From Prevotella sp. (GTDB lineage: Bacteria > Bacteroidota > Bacteroidia > Bacteroidales > Bacteroidaceae), in contig JAEEJK010000095.1 of the NCBI GenBank assembly GCA_016281815.1, positions 58,224 to 122,223 of the forward strand: DNA of 64,000 nt, written 5' to 3'. Every line of letters starts with the position of its first letter. Position 1 is the stretch's first letter. Below, piece by piece: positions 8,884 to 18,488 of the stretch. Position numbers and translations under genes: made by a program. The notes under the pieces were generated by a model that saw only the letters and a list, made by a program, of their open reading frames with translations, was not told the DNA's origin and did not search any database.

Positions 8884-9921
8884 ATGAAAAAAACAATTCT
8901 TGTCACGGGTGGCACCGGTTTTATCGGTTCGCACACTACCGTTGAACTTCAGGAGGCTGGTTATGATGTCGTCATCGTGGACAATCTGTCCAACTCAAAA
9001 ATAGAGGTGCTTGACGGCATTGAGAAAATCACGGGTGTCCGTCCTGCTTTTGAACAGGTAGACTGCTGTGATATGTCAGCCCTTGAAGGTGTCTTCTCCA
9101 AGTATCCCGGCATCCAGGGAATCATCCATTTCGCAGCCAGCAAGGCAGTGGGAGAGAGTGTGGAAAAACCCCTCCTTTATTACAGGAACAACATCAACAG
9201 TCTGGTCAATCTGCTTGAGTTGATGCCCAAATACGATGTCAAGGGTATCATCTTCTCCTCAAGTTGCACCGTCTATGGACAGCCCTCGGCAGAGAATCTT
9301 CCTGTCACTGAGGAGGCTCCCATCCAGAAAGCCCTCAGTCCTTACGGAAACACGAAGCAGATCAATGAGGAAATCATTCAGGACTATATCCATAGCGGAG
9401 CCAAGATCAAGTCCGTCATTCTGAGGTATTTCAATCCCATCGGCGCACATCCCACCGCCCTGATCGGTGAGTTGCCTTTGGGTGTTCCGATGAACCTCAT
9501 TCCTTTTGTCACCCAGACGGCGATAGGTATCCGTAAGGAACTCAAGGTGTTCGGCAACGACTACAACACGCCTGATGGCACTTGTATCCGCGACTATATC
9601 TATGTGGTGGACTTGGCCAAAGCCCATGTAGCCGCCATGACCCGTGTTTTGGAGGAGGATACCGACCCCGTGGAGATTTTCAATATCGGTACGGGCCGCG
9701 GTCTTTCCACCCTTGAGGTAGTAGAAGGCTTTGAGAAAGCCACCGGTGTCAAACTGAACTGGACCTACGCTCCCCGTCGTGAGGGAGATATCGAGAAAGT
9801 TTGGGGCAATGTGGACAAGGCCAACAAGGTGCTCGGCTGGAAAGCAGACACCCCGATAGAGGATGTCCTCGCCTCCGCCTGGAAATGGCAGGTGCGCCTC
9901 CGTGATGAGGGAGTCATGTGA
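8884..9921 (+). CDS. galE: UDP-glucose 4-epimerase
   Basis: A 345-residue cytoplasmic extended short-chain dehydrogenase/reductase that interconverts UDP-glucose and UDP-galactose. The NAD-binding motif is TGGTGFIGSHT at residues 7-17, and VIVDNLSNS follows as in GalE. The catalytic residues are the serine of SSSCTVYG and YGNTK (YxxxK). RYFNPIGAHP, and CIRDYIYVVDLA with HVAA, are standard GalE signatures. Length is normal. It follows rnfA by 22 bases and is closed by a strong terminator at 9937. The link with Rnf looks positional rather than functional. Confidence 0.95.
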   Translation: MKKTILVTGGTGFIGSHTTVELQEAGYDVVIVDNLSNSKIEVLDGIEKITGVRPAFEQVDCCDMSALEGVFSKYPGIQGIIHFAASKAVGESVEKPLLYYRNNINSLVNLLELMPKYDVKGIIFSSSCTVYGQPSAENLPVTEEAPIQKALSPYGNTKQINEEIIQDYIHSGAKIKSVILRYFNPIGAHPTALIGELPLGVPMNLIPFVTQTAIGIRKELKVFGNDYNTPDGTCIRDYIYVVDLAKAHVAAMTRVLEEDTDPVEIFNIGTGRGLSTLEVVEGFEKATGVKLNWTYAPRREGDIEKVWGNVDKANKVLGWKADTPIEDVLASAWKWQVRLRDEGVM

Positions 9922-9936
9922 TCCTTTTTATTCAAT

Positions 9937-9980
9937 AAAAGTTCGGTCATTGGATGGTTGTCCAATGACCGAACTTTTTT
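9937..9980. terminator. Strong bidirectional intrinsic terminator
   Basis: A perfect 18-bp stem (9937-9954 paired with 9961-9978) with the loop TGGTTG, its 3' arm ending in TTTTTT. Both arms end in A/T runs, so it can stop the galE transcript and also the GH43 unit arriving from the other side. Confidence 0.9.
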
Positions 9981-10152
9981 ATTTGGGATTAAGAATTAGG
10001 GATTAAGAATTAAGAATTATGATTACATCTGCGAGGGTGGCGGGGCATGTCACAGCATGTCTTATGTCACATCATGTCATAACATATTATGTCTCGGTTT
10101 GTGAAAGTGTAATACGGCATGCCACAGCGGAGGTGATGATCACATCCCCACA
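9981..10152. other. Intergenic spacer between convergent genes, with short repeats
   Basis: No gene is seen. It starts with three imperfect tandem copies of ATTAAGAATTA (9988-10020). A run of five ATGTC units follows at 10047, 10057, 10064, 10074 and 10089. No promoter-like box was found. Confidence 0.6.
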
Positions 10153-11190
10153 TCATTTGTTGGGAAATGCCTTTTGGAGGCGTTTGTATTCTTTTTTGGT
10201 AATCCGCATGAATGAGCCATGCTGGGGACCGGTTACTCCAACGATGTCGACGGGAGAGTTGAAGTTTCTTAAATATTTATCAGCCTTGCAGATGCGGTAA
10301 TGCTTGGGGTTGGAGGAATATTCAATGTAGGCAACACACCAACCGTCATCACCGATGAGTTGGAACGCTGAAGAGCCCTCGCATTTTTTCCTACCCTCAA
10401 AGTTGACATAGTCATCCTCGACAGGTTCACCCCACGGTCCGGTCAGATGTTCTGCTGTAGCCGTATAGATGCCCGGTTTTCCCCCCTCCTTTTTGATGAG
10501 CATGTGGTACTTCCCATCAGACTTCAGGTAGTTGATGTCAGCATCGATGGTGGCATATCCCCAGTCGAACAGCAGCCGAGGTTTGGTGAGTTTGGTAAAA
10601 CTTTCGTCAGCATAAGAGTAATACATCCTGTCATATTGTTCCTCTGCCCTGTTGAGCAGTGAGTAGTAGATCATATATCCACCTTTTTTCCCATCTTCCC
10701 ATTTGTAATCAGGATCCCAGAAAATCTGCGGAGCCCAAACACGGTTGATGGTGCTGTAGTCGCGGTATGGGTCAGGAGAGTTAGGGTCGCAGAAGATGGA
10801 TGCCCCTTTGCGGAAATCGAATGTCACCGACTCCCATTTGATCATGTCCTTGCTTCTGAGCAGGTCGATGCCGTAGTTGTTCCACTCCTTAGACTTGCGG
10901 ACACACATGTCGGTGGTCACCATCAGGAACCCCTTGCCGTTGTGAGCCCGTGTGATGTAGGCATCGCGTGTGCCGCCCTCGATACGTGCATGCACCTCAG
11001 GATCGAAAACGGCATTACCATTGTTAAGATCCTCAAAGTGGTATCCGTCGCGGCTCAGAGCGTATGCTGAGTATTCCCCCCTGTCGCTCATGTGGCAGTA
11101 GAGGTATCCATAGGTGCCTTTCTGGAGGTTTTGGGCAGATGCTGTGAGTGACAGCAGAACGATGGCGGTTGATAATAGGCTTTTTCTCAT
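10153..11190 (-). CDS. GH43-like secreted glycosidase
   Basis: A 345-residue protein with a Sec signal peptide (residues 1-19, cleavage after ASA). It shows the five-bladed propeller pattern of glycoside hydrolase family 43. The likely catalytic base Asp lies in GTRDAYIT (Asp76), the pKa-modulating Asp in YATIDADIN (about 217-219), and the general acid Glu in KKCEGSSAF (Glu271). Family members are arabinofuranosidases, xylosidases or galactosidases; the subfamily is not resolved here. It is the last gene of the valS unit, 35 bases after the hydrolase, and is convergent with galE. Confidence 0.75.
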   Translation of the reverse strand: MRKSLLSTAIVLLSLTASAQNLQKGTYGYLYCHMSDRGEYSAYALSRDGYHFEDLNNGNAVFDPEVHARIEGGTRDAYITRAHNGKGFLMVTTDMCVRKSKEWNNYGIDLLRSKDMIKWESVTFDFRKGASIFCDPNSPDPYRDYSTINRVWAPQIFWDPDYKWEDGKKGGYMIYYSLLNRAEEQYDRMYYSYADESFTKLTKPRLLFDWGYATIDADINYLKSDGKYHMLIKKEGGKPGIYTATAEHLTGPWGEPVEDDYVNFEGRKKCEGSSAFQLIGDDGWCVAYIEYSSNPKHYRICKADKYLRNFNSPVDIVGVTGPQHGSFMRITKKEYKRLQKAFPNK

Positions 11191-11225
11191 GTTTTTTATA
11201 GTTTGTTGTAGGAAAATGTTGACAG

Positions 11226-12200
11226 TTATTCTGATGGCATGCCTGATGCATCCAAGAAAGCCTTGACACGCAATTCATACTCTTTGGGATAATCCCTGAA
11301 AGAGTGGGCATGGTCGGTGCCTTTGGTGACCCAGAGAGATTTCGGCTGACTTTTGGCCTCGTAGAGAGGATGCACCATCCATGATGGCACGAAGTCATCA
11401 TTATCGCCATGGATGAACAGCATCGGTTTTTGGCACCGCTTCACCATTTCGACGGAGGATGCCTCTTTGAAAGACCATCCATACCGAAGTTTGCACAAGA
11501 GGCTTGTGCTGTGCAGCAGTGGGAAGTCAGGCAAGTCATATCTGCCTTTCAGTTCGTGGCTGAGTTCATCCCACACGCTGGTGTAGCCGCAGTCCTCGAT
11601 AAAACACTTGATCTGAGGGATGTTCTCCTTTCCCGAGACATTCATGGTGGTGGCAGCCCCCATCGACACCCCTTGCAAGACAATTTTTGCCGAGTCGCCG
11701 TCACAGAAGAGGCTGGTGACGGTCGGTATCCACTCCAGGATATCATCGGCATCTTTCCATCCCATCTGAACCTCTTCGCCATCGCTCTGTCCATGGCCAT
11801 GCAGTTCGGGCATGAAGATGTTGAGATGCAGGCTGTCGCGGAACATTCTTGCGATTTTCAAAGAAGAATAGACGTTGCAAGTGTAGCCATGAATGATCAC
11901 GATAGTTCTCGTCGTGCTGTCAGTGGCTGCAGCGTAAACGGCATGAAGTCGTCGTCCGTCGTGGGTGGTCATGGTGGTGTCACGCATGATGCCACACCTG
12001 TTCAGGCTGTCGGCCCATTCGAGTACATCGGGAGCCTCTTCTGCAAGAATATCCCGACGTGAAGCCAGGTCTTTCCCGCTGAGGTCGCCAAGTGCTAAAT
12101 CAAGCATGTAGAAACTGGCAAAGACCAACAGCAGCAGCAACAAGGCTATTATTACTGCTGCTGACGTGGTCAGCCATTTGACAAACCTGCGGGAAGGCAT
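11226..12200 (-). CDS. Membrane-anchored alpha/beta hydrolase
   Basis: A 324-residue serine hydrolase with an N-terminal anchor helix (about residues 13-37, including IIALLLLLLVFASFYML). The nucleophile elbow is GVSMGAAT (Ser179), the acid is in HGDNDDFVP (Asp268) and the histidine in TDHAHSF (297 or 299). VIIHGYTCN supplies the oxyanion-hole segment. The family is the BAAT/dienelactone-like 'alpha/beta hydrolase' common in Bacteroidetes; the substrate is unknown. The frame is open to an ATG at 12293, inside valS, but those 31 extra residues are basic and not signal-like. ATG 12200, four bases past the valS stop, is chosen. Confidence 0.82.
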   Translation of the reverse strand: MPSRRFVKWLTTSAAVIIALLLLLLVFASFYMLDLALGDLSGKDLASRRDILAEEAPDVLEWADSLNRCGIMRDTTMTTHDGRRLHAVYAAATDSTTRTIVIIHGYTCNVYSSLKIARMFRDSLHLNIFMPELHGHGQSDGEEVQMGWKDADDILEWIPTVTSLFCDGDSAKIVLQGVSMGAATTMNVSGKENIPQIKCFIEDCGYTSVWDELSHELKGRYDLPDFPLLHSTSLLCKLRYGWSFKEASSVEMVKRCQKPMLFIHGDNDDFVPSWMVHPLYEAKSQPKSLWVTKGTDHAHSFRDYPKEYELRVKAFLDASGMPSE

Positions 12201-12204
12201 ACTG

Positions 12205-14907
12205 TCAAATCTTCTTTCGAAGTTCTGCCAGTGAAGCCTGCAGTGCGGCAATCTTCTCCAATGAATCGCTTCTTTTTTTGCGCTCCAATGCAACTACTGC
12301 TTCCGGGGCATTTGCCACGAAACGCTCGTTGGACAGTTTTTTCTCCACACCGGCGAGGAATCCCTCCAGGTGCTTCAATTGTGCCTCTTGCTTCTCTATT
12401 TCGGCAGCCACGTCGATCAGAGAGCCAAGAGGAACGGCAAACTCATCGGTGCCCACCATGAACTGAGCGGCATCGGCCGCCTTGCTGTCAGTCACCTCAA
12501 ATGATTTCAGGTTGGCCATCTTGCAGATGACATCACGGTATGCCTCATATTCTGTGGTGCCCACCACTTGCAGGTCAACCTGCTCCTTTTGGGCGATGAC
12601 ACGCTGGTTGCGCACCATGCGCACGCCCGTGACCACCTGTTTGACTTTCTCGATGGCGGAGATGATGTCCTCGTCAGTTGGCAGAGGAGCCTCCACGGAG
12701 AGCCTCTCCACCATAATGCTCGCACCCTCCTGACGATCACAGAGTTGTTGCCACAGTTCTTCGGTGATGAAGGGCATGAAGGGGTGCAGCATCTTCAGCA
12801 AGGTCTCGAAATAGCCGAGTGTCTTCTCCATGGTAGTGCGGTCCATGGGTGAACCGTAAGCAGGTTTCACCATTTCGAGATACCAACTGGAGAATTCGTC
12901 CCAGAACAGTCTGTAAACGGACATGAGCGCTTCAGAGATGCGGTATTTGCCAAACAAGTCATCGAGTTCGGCATTGGTCTGCCTAAGTTTGGCCTCAAAC
13001 CATTCCGTGGCGATGCGGCACTCTGCCGGCTGTTCGATGTCAGCCACCTCGAGTCCCTTCACCAGTCGGAAGGCATTCCATATCTTGTTGTTGAAATTGC
13101 GTCCCTGCTCGCACAAAGTCTCATCGAAGAGGATATCGTTGCCTGCGGGAGCCGAGAGCATCATGCCCATGCGTACACCGTCGGCCCCATATTTATCGAT
13201 GAGTTCGATGGGGTCGGGAGAGTTGCCAAGGCTCTTTGACATTTTTCTGCCGAGTTTGTCGCGCACGATACCGGTGAAATACACATTCTTGAAGGGGTAT
13301 TTGCCCTGGTATTCCTCACCCGCCATGATCATGCGAGCCACCCAGAAGAAGATGATATCAGGGGCAGTCACCAGGTCTGAGGTGGGGTAGTAGTAACTGA
13401 TTTCCTCATTGCCCGGATTGTTGATGCCATCAAACAGAGAGATGGGCCACAACCATGACGAGAACCACGTGTCGAGGGCAGCCTCATCCTGACGCAGGTC
13501 GTCGGCGGTCAGTTGTTCGTTGCCGCTCTTCTCGCGAGCCAGCACCAGTGCTTCCTCGGCAGTCTCTGCCACGACGAAATGGTCTTCCTCGTCATAGTAA
13601 TAGGCCGGGATGCGGTGGCCCCACCACAACTGACGTGAGATACACCAGTCTTGGATGTTCTCCAGCCAGTTCTTGTAGGTATTCTTATATTTGGCAGGAT
13701 AGAAATTCATCTCTCCGTCCATCACAGGAGGCAGGGCGATATCAGCGAAGTGCTTCATGCTGAGGAACCACTGCAGTGAGAGACGAGGTTCGATGGCTGT
13801 GTCGGGGTTGCGCTCCGAGTAGCCCACCTTGTTGGTGTAGTCTTCGATGCGCTCCATGAGTTCTGCAGCCTTGAGGTCTTTCACAATCTGCTTGCGGCAG
13901 TCCATGCGGTCCATGCCCACATAGATGGGAGATTCTTCCGAGATGGTGCCGTCGGCATTGAAGATGTCGATTGTCTCCAAGTTGTGGGTCTTGCCCAGCA
14001 TATAGTCATTGGTGTCATGAGCAGGTGTGACCTTGAGGCATCCTGTACCGAATTCGATGTCGACATAGCGGTCTTCGATGACGGGAATCACGCGGTTGAC
14101 CAGTGGCACAATCACTTTCTTGCCCCTCAGCCATTGATTCTTGGGGTCTTTGGGGTTCACGCACATGGCGGTATCACCCATGATGGTCTCGGGACGTGTG
14201 GTGGCGACGACGGCATAATAGCCTTTTGCGTCTTTGTGGATGATGTTACCCTCTGCAATCAGTTTCTCCTCATTCTCAATGGCAGTTGTGTCAGCCAGAT
14301 AGTATTTGAGATGGAAGAGATGGCTTTGCTCTTCTTTGTACACCACTTCCTCAGTGGAGAGTGCTGTCTGTGCCTTGGGGTCCCAGTTCACCATTCTGAG
14401 TCCGCGGTAAATCAGTCCCTTGTTGTATAGGTCGACAAATACCTTGATGACGCTCTTGCTGCGTGTCTCATCCATGGTGAAGGCAGTGCGGTCCCAGTCG
14501 CAACTGGCCCCGAGTCGACGGAGTTGCTTGAGGATGATGCCGCCATGCTCATGGGTCCAGTCCCATGCATGTTTGAGAAATTCCTCACGAGTAAGGTCGC
14601 GTTTGCGTATTCCCTCTGCGGCCAGTTTCTTCACCACTTTGGCCTCAGTGGCAATAGAGGCATGGTCGGTGCCCGGCACCCAGCATGCGTTCTTACCCTC
14701 CATGCGCTTGCGGCGCACGAGGATGTCCTGTATGGTGTTGTTGAGCATGTGGCCCATGTGGAGCACACCGGTCACGTTGGGTGGTGGGATGACGATGGTG
14801 TAGGGCTCACGGTTATCAGGTTTTGAACTGAACAGTTTGTGGTCGAGCCAATATTGATACCATTTTGATTCCACTTCCTGTGGGGTGTACTTGCTTGCTA
14901 ATTCCAT
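12205..14907 (-). CDS. valS: Valyl-tRNA synthetase
   Basis: A 900-residue class I synthetase that charges tRNA-Val and edits mischarged threonine. The HIGH motif appears as HMGH at residues 50-53 within [14 protein letters not shown]. The KMSKS loop is exact at residues 555-559, in [15 protein letters not shown]. The C-terminal coiled-coil arm ([20 protein letters not shown] onward) is present, so the enzyme is complete. It starts a three-gene unit with the hydrolase and GH43-like gene, and its own promoter lies 29 bases upstream. It is the only clear housekeeping gene of the - strand block. Confidence 0.97.
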   Translation of the reverse strand: MELASKYTPQEVESKWYQYWLDHKLFSSKPDNREPYTIVIPPPNVTGVLHMGHMLNNTIQDILVRRKRMEGKNACWVPGTDHASIATEAKVVKKLAAEGIRKRDLTREEFLKHAWDWTHEHGGIILKQLRRLGASCDWDRTAFTMDETRSKSVIKVFVDLYNKGLIYRGLRMVNWDPKAQTALSTEEVVYKEEQSHLFHLKYYLADTTAIENEEKLIAEGNIIHKDAKGYYAVVATTRPETIMGDTAMCVNPKDPKNQWLRGKKVIVPLVNRVIPVIEDRYVDIEFGTGCLKVTPAHDTNDYMLGKTHNLETIDIFNADGTISEESPIYVGMDRMDCRKQIVKDLKAAELMERIEDYTNKVGYSERNPDTAIEPRLSLQWFLSMKHFADIALPPVMDGEMNFYPAKYKNTYKNWLENIQDWCISRQLWWGHRIPAYYYDEEDHFVVAETAEEALVLAREKSGNEQLTADDLRQDEAALDTWFSSWLWPISLFDGINNPGNEEISYYYPTSDLVTAPDIIFFWVARMIMAGEEYQGKYPFKNVYFTGIVRDKLGRKMSKSLGNSPDPIELIDKYGADGVRMGMMLSAPAGNDILFDETLCEQGRNFNNKIWNAFRLVKGLEVADIEQPAECRIATEWFEAKLRQTNAELDDLFGKYRISEALMSVYRLFWDEFSSWYLEMVKPAYGSPMDRTTMEKTLGYFETLLKMLHPFMPFITEELWQQLCDRQEGASIMVERLSVEAPLPTDEDIISAIEKVKQVVTGVRMVRNQRVIAQKEQVDLQVVGTTEYEAYRDVICKMANLKSFEVTDSKAADAAQFMVGTDEFAVPLGSLIDVAAEIEKQEAQLKHLEGFLAGVEKKLSNERFVANAPEAVVALERKKRSDSLEKIAALQASLAELRKKI

Positions 14908-14935
14908 TTTTATCTTCTTTTTACGAAATTTTGTG

Positions 14936-14966
14936 CAAAGTTACTGCAAACTTGGTGCTTTGCAAA
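14936..14966 (-). promoter_or_regulatory. Promoter of valS
   Basis: Read on the - strand, TTTG (14963-14966) is followed by exactly 19 bases and then TAACTTTG (14936-14943). This is a full match to the Bacteroidetes TTTG-N19-TAnnTTTG promoter. Transcription should start near 14930, giving a leader of about 20-25 bases before ATG 14907. Confidence 0.8.
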
Positions 14967-15005
14967 ACAAATAATCAATTATTTTATTCATCTTTCATAT
15001 GTAGG

Positions 15006-15040
15006 ACTGCGGCAGAGCCGCAGTATACGGAGAAGGGGAG
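15006..15040. repeat. Hairpin element with conserved ATACGGAGAA flank, copy 1
   Basis: ACTGCGGC-AGA-GCCGCAGT forms an 8-bp stem (15006-15024) and is followed by ATACGGAGAAGGGGAG. A second copy at 61974-62008 has a different but still self-complementary stem and the same ATACGGAGAA flank. It probably belongs to a dispersed intergenic element family. Confidence 0.55.
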
Positions 15041-15113
15041 CACCTGAGGGTATGTGCAAATGATATATGACAAGAATATGAGGCCTCCCTCACTCTTAAT
15101 AGGGAGAAATTCC

Positions 15114-15155
15114 CAACGCCCCCTTCCCTTGGATTGTGAAGGGGAGAGGGCGTTG
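15114..15155 (-). terminator. Possible terminator hairpin after the sugar-dehydratase gene
   Basis: CAACGCCC (15114-15121) pairs with GGGCGTTG (15148-15155), and the interior is also partly self-complementary (CCCCTTC with GAAGGGG). It lies 28 bases past the stop of the gene ending at 15183. No good U-run follows, so termination is uncertain; it could be a repeat element instead. Confidence 0.4.
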
Positions 15156-15182
15156 AGAAGAATCATCAGGCTGGATAGAAAG

Positions 15183-17162
15183 TTATTGCTTGTCCAGTTG
15201 GGAGTAGATGGAATTGTTGGATTTGTATTCGGGAACCATCTCTTTCATTTTTTCCACAATTTTCATATCATCATAGGTATTGGACAATCTGACCAAATCG
15301 TCGACATTCTCCAAGACATTGTGGTAGTCATACTCCCTTACATTGGCAATTCTGATTTTCTTGTGGAAACTCGGTTTGGTGTTCTCTTCTGTGGAGAGTA
15401 ATTCCTCGTAGAGTTTCTCACCCGGCCGCAGACCTGTGTATTTGATCTCAATGTTCTTCAATCCGCTCAATTTGATCATGCGCTTGGCCAGATCTGCAAT
15501 CTTGACTGGTTCGCCCATGTCGAACACAAAGATTTCCCCTCCATTTCCGTGTGTTCCCGCTTCCAAGACGAGTTTGCAAGCCTCCGGTATCAGCATGAAG
15601 AACCGAATGATGCGCTCATCTGTGACCGTCACAGGTCCACCCGCCTTGATCTGCCGTTCGAAGAGAGGAATGACGGAGCCGTTGGATCCCAGCACATTTC
15701 CGAATCGTGTGGTCACAAATTGTGTAACGCCTTTGACAGAGCCCTCTTTGATGGCCTTGTCGAGGCTTTGAACATAGATTTCGCAAATACGCTTCGAGCA
15801 TCCCATCACATTGGTAGGATTGACCGCCTTGTCGGTAGAGAGCATCACAAATTTCTTCACACCATATTTTACGCTTAAATCAGCGATGACCTTTGTGCCG
15901 TAGATATTGTTCTGTATGCTCTCACTTGGGTTGTCCTCCATCATAGGAACGTGCTTGTAGGCAGCAGCATGGAAGACATAGTCGGGCCTGAAATCAGAGA
16001 AGAGATGCTCCATTCTTGACGCATTGGATATAGATCCGACGATGGTGGCAGTTTTTATTTCTGGCCATTGCCTTGCCATCATCAGGCGTATGTCGTGCTG
16101 AGGAGTCTCCGCTGAGTCAATCAGCATCAGTTCTGACGGTTTGTATTCAGAGATCTGTCTGACGATTTCGGAGCCTATGGAGCCAGCCGATCCTGTCACG
16201 AGAATCTTCTTGCCGGTGAGCATCTCACCCACCTTTTTCATGTCCACCTTGATTTCCTCACGGGGCAGCAAATCCTCTACGCTGATCTGCTTCATCTGCA
16301 CCGTGGAAAAATCGCTGTCCTTGTTCCATTCCTTCGTGCCTTCAACCATGAAAATCTTGACATCAGCATTGATGATGAGATCCTGTAATTCACGGTTCTT
16401 GCGGAAAAACTCGGTCTGCAGAGGCGATACCAACAAAGCCTGTATGCCTTTGCTCTCAAGGATTTCGCCAAGACTGTCATCAATATAGTAGATGCGTTCG
16501 CCCATCAGCATTTTACCCTTGTAGTACCGGTCGGCAGTTATAAAACCACACAGAGCAAAATTGGCATCTTTTTGATTACGGATGTTTTTTGCCAGTCCCA
16601 CGCCACCGTCGCCAACACCCAATATAAAGGTGCGAAGTGCTTTTTCCCTTTGGTAGGAGACATCGAAGATGGTTTTCACCAGAACTCGCCATGCCCACAT
16701 AAGGATCATCGCCAGTACATACATGGCCAAGATTTGCCTTCCCTTGAGCGCCACGAATAAGGTGGAGTGATGGGTCTCCTGAAGTCCAACCCTTAGCCAT
16801 GCTATCGGGTAATGCATGATTTCTGCGATGATGCATGACAATATCATGGCATAAGCGACTCTCCGAAGGTCGACAAACGAAGAATAGCGCACCACCCCCG
16901 CATAGGTATGGAAGACCCTGAATCCTATCAGGTTGAAAACCATGTAAATGCTGATGGTAAGTGTCGCCGCTCCGAAATGCTTGATCAATGAACTGGCGCT
17001 GGTGAAGAGCAGCAGGACAAAGATGCCAGACATGAAGCAAATGACACAGTCGAGCAGAAGAATGGCCCAATAGGGGAGGGCCTTCTTGGTAAAATACCAA
17101 TTGAGCAGGTCATCCCTGATTGCTTTGATGTCTGTTTTGACGGCAGATAGTACTTTGCTCAT
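15183..17162 (-). CDS. PglF/WbpM-type membrane UDP-sugar 4,6-dehydratase
   Basis: A 659-residue polysaccharide-biosynthesis protein of the CapD/FlaA1/WbpM class. About four membrane helices occupy residues 30-165 and are followed by a CoA-binding-like Rossmann domain (TFILGVGDGGVGLAKNI). The dehydratase domain begins with TGSAGSIGSEIVRQ. The catalytic region reads LSTDKAVNPTNVMGCSKR, in which Met replaces the Tyr of YxxxK, as is typical of PglF and WbpM. It should convert UDP-GlcNAc to the 4-keto-6-deoxy sugar at the inner membrane. The upstream aminotransferase gene abuts it directly, giving consecutive pathway steps. Confidence 0.88.
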   Translation of the reverse strand: MSKVLSAVKTDIKAIRDDLLNWYFTKKALPYWAILLLDCVICFMSGIFVLLLFTSASSLIKHFGAATLTISIYMVFNLIGFRVFHTYAGVVRYSSFVDLRRVAYAMILSCIIAEIMHYPIAWLRVGLQETHHSTLFVALKGRQILAMYVLAMILMWAWRVLVKTIFDVSYQREKALRTFILGVGDGGVGLAKNIRNQKDANFALCGFITADRYYKGKMLMGERIYYIDDSLGEILESKGIQALLVSPLQTEFFRKNRELQDLIINADVKIFMVEGTKEWNKDSDFSTVQMKQISVEDLLPREEIKVDMKKVGEMLTGKKILVTGSAGSIGSEIVRQISEYKPSELMLIDSAETPQHDIRLMMARQWPEIKTATIVGSISNASRMEHLFSDFRPDYVFHAAAYKHVPMMEDNPSESIQNNIYGTKVIADLSVKYGVKKFVMLSTDKAVNPTNVMGCSKRICEIYVQSLDKAIKEGSVKGVTQFVTTRFGNVLGSNGSVIPLFERQIKAGGPVTVTDERIIRFFMLIPEACKLVLEAGTHGNGGEIFVFDMGEPVKIADLAKRMIKLSGLKNIEIKYTGLRPGEKLYEELLSTEENTKPSFHKKIRIANVREYDYHNVLENVDDLVRLSNTYDDMKIVEKMKEMVPEYKSNNSIYSQLDKQ

Positions 17163-18332
17163 TTATCTGGCGACTTGTTTCAGGATGGAGATGATTTTTT
17201 CAACGTGGGCATCAGTGACACAAGGTCCTGAGGGAAGGCACAATCCCTTGTGGAACATCCGCTCTGAAATGCCGTTGACATAAGCCGGAGCATCTTTGTA
17301 TACAGGTTGTGTATGCATAGGACGCCAGAGGGGCCGGCTCTCTATGCCTTCCTGTCTCAGGGCAGCCATGGCACGTGTCACCATTTCGCACGGTTCCACC
17401 TCCATTCCCGAAGTCAGTGGCTTGTCGTTTTCCGGTGTCTCAAAGGTAATGGTGCACAGCCAGAAATTGGCATCCATGTAAGTCTCAGGTTGTTTATGGA
17501 AACGGATGATGTCATGTCCGTCGAATGCTTCAGCGTACATGCGTGCGATCCTCTGATGATGGCGGATATGGTCCTCAGCCACGGTCATCTGCCCACGGCC
17601 GATGCCTGCGCACACATTACTCATACGGTAGTTGTAGCCGATTTCCTGATGTAAATAATAAGGTTTGTTCTCACGGGCTTGTGTGGCGTAGAACATAATT
17701 TTGTTCTTGGCCTCCTGGTTAGGACAAATCAGTGCACCGCCGCCAGAAGTGGTGATCATCTTGTTGCCATTGAAACTCATAACACCGTATTCTCCGAAAG
17801 TACCAGTCATCTGCCCCTTGTAGCGTGAGCCAAAGGCCTCGGCAGAATCCTCAAGAACGGGAATATCGTATTTTTGAGCAATAGAAATAATGTCATCGAT
17901 GTAAGCAGGCATGCCATAGAGATAAACCGGCACGATGGCTTTGGGCTTATGTCCAGTCTTTTGTATTCTGTCCTTGATAGCCTCTTCCAACAAGTTGGGA
18001 TCCATGTTCCAAGTGGCTGCTTCGGAATCGACAAAGACAGGATTTGCCCCCAGATAACGTGCAGGGTTACATGATGCCGCAAAAGTGAAACTTTGGCAGA
18101 TAACGTCATCGCCCGGTCCCACTCCCAAAGCAATCATGGCCAGATGAACTGCTGCAGTTCCTGCTGACAAAGCCACCACTTTTTTTCCTTGACCGACAAA
18201 AGCCTCAAGTTCTTCCTCAAAGGCATTGACATTGGGGCCGAGAGGAACTACCCAATTGGTGTCGAAGGCTTCCTGTATATATTTCATCTCGTTGCCGCTC
18301 ATGTGGGCAAGACACAAATACACTTGTTCCAT
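17163..18332 (-). CDS. DegT/DnrJ/EryC1-type sugar aminotransferase (PglE-like)
   Basis: A 389-residue PLP-dependent aminotransferase. The lysine expected to bind PLP is in SFNGNKMITTSGGG near residue 185, and VLEDSAEAFGSRYKG and NYRMSNVCAGIGRGQ are standard for the DegT family. Such enzymes aminate 4-keto-6-deoxy UDP-sugars. With the PglF-like gene directly downstream (zero spacing), the pair would make UDP-4-amino-4,6-dideoxy-GlcNAc, a precursor of bacillosamine-like sugars. No PglD-like acetyltransferase is next to them. Surface polysaccharide or protein O-glycan are both possible uses. Confidence 0.9.
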   Translation of the reverse strand: MEQVYLCLAHMSGNEMKYIQEAFDTNWVVPLGPNVNAFEEELEAFVGQGKKVVALSAGTAAVHLAMIALGVGPGDDVICQSFTFAASCNPARYLGANPVFVDSEAATWNMDPNLLEEAIKDRIQKTGHKPKAIVPVYLYGMPAYIDDIISIAQKYDIPVLEDSAEAFGSRYKGQMTGTFGEYGVMSFNGNKMITTSGGGALICPNQEAKNKIMFYATQARENKPYYLHQEIGYNYRMSNVCAGIGRGQMTVAEDHIRHHQRIARMYAEAFDGHDIIRFHKQPETYMDANFWLCTITFETPENDKPLTSGMEVEPCEMVTRAMAALRQEGIESRPLWRPMHTQPVYKDAPAYVNGISERMFHKGLCLPSGPCVTDAHVEKIISILKQVAR

Positions 18333-18375
18333 GACTGTAAGGGTTTGTTAAGTGATAATAACCTCTTTTGGTCTG

Positions 18376-18383
18376 CAAAATTA
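18376..18383 (-). promoter_or_regulatory. Candidate -7 box upstream of the DegT gene
   Basis: On the - strand the sequence reads TAATTTTG, a fit to TAnnTTTG, 44 bases before ATG 18332. No TTTG is found at the usual 19-21 base spacing, so the call is tentative. Confidence 0.4.
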
Positions 18384-18434
18384 ATAAAAAATGCGGAAAG
18401 TATACCCTTTTTCTGCTTTTTTTCTGAGAAATCA

Positions 18435-18467
18435 CAAAAAACACGGCCTTCGAGTGGAAGGCCGTGT
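18435..18467 (-). terminator. Intrinsic terminator of the FAS1-SusCD operon
   Basis: An 11-bp perfect stem (ACACGGCCTTC 18441-18451 with GAAGGCCGTGT 18457-18467) and a 5-base loop. On the - strand it is followed by a TTTTTT run (18435-18440 as A's). It lies 22 bases past the stop of the last SusD gene and marks the end of the seven-gene unit. Confidence 0.85.
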
Positions 18468-18488
18468 CTTTTCATTCGGGTTGTTGGA

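Larger units (their letters stand above)
14908..15182. other. Intergenic region between valS and the sugar-dehydratase gene
   Basis: It holds the valS promoter (14936-14966), the hairpin/ATACGGAGAA element (15006-15040) and a second larger hairpin (15114-15155). No coding frame with family resemblance was found on either strand. Confidence 0.6.

Noticed and set aside
12201..12293. Upstream start of the alpha/beta hydrolase
   Set aside because: It overlaps valS and gives a basic, signal-breaking leader. ATG 12200 fits better.
15035..15060. ACCTGAGGGTAT resembling part of a TPP riboswitch
   Set aside because: The other conserved THI-box segments are absent, and no thiamine gene is downstream.
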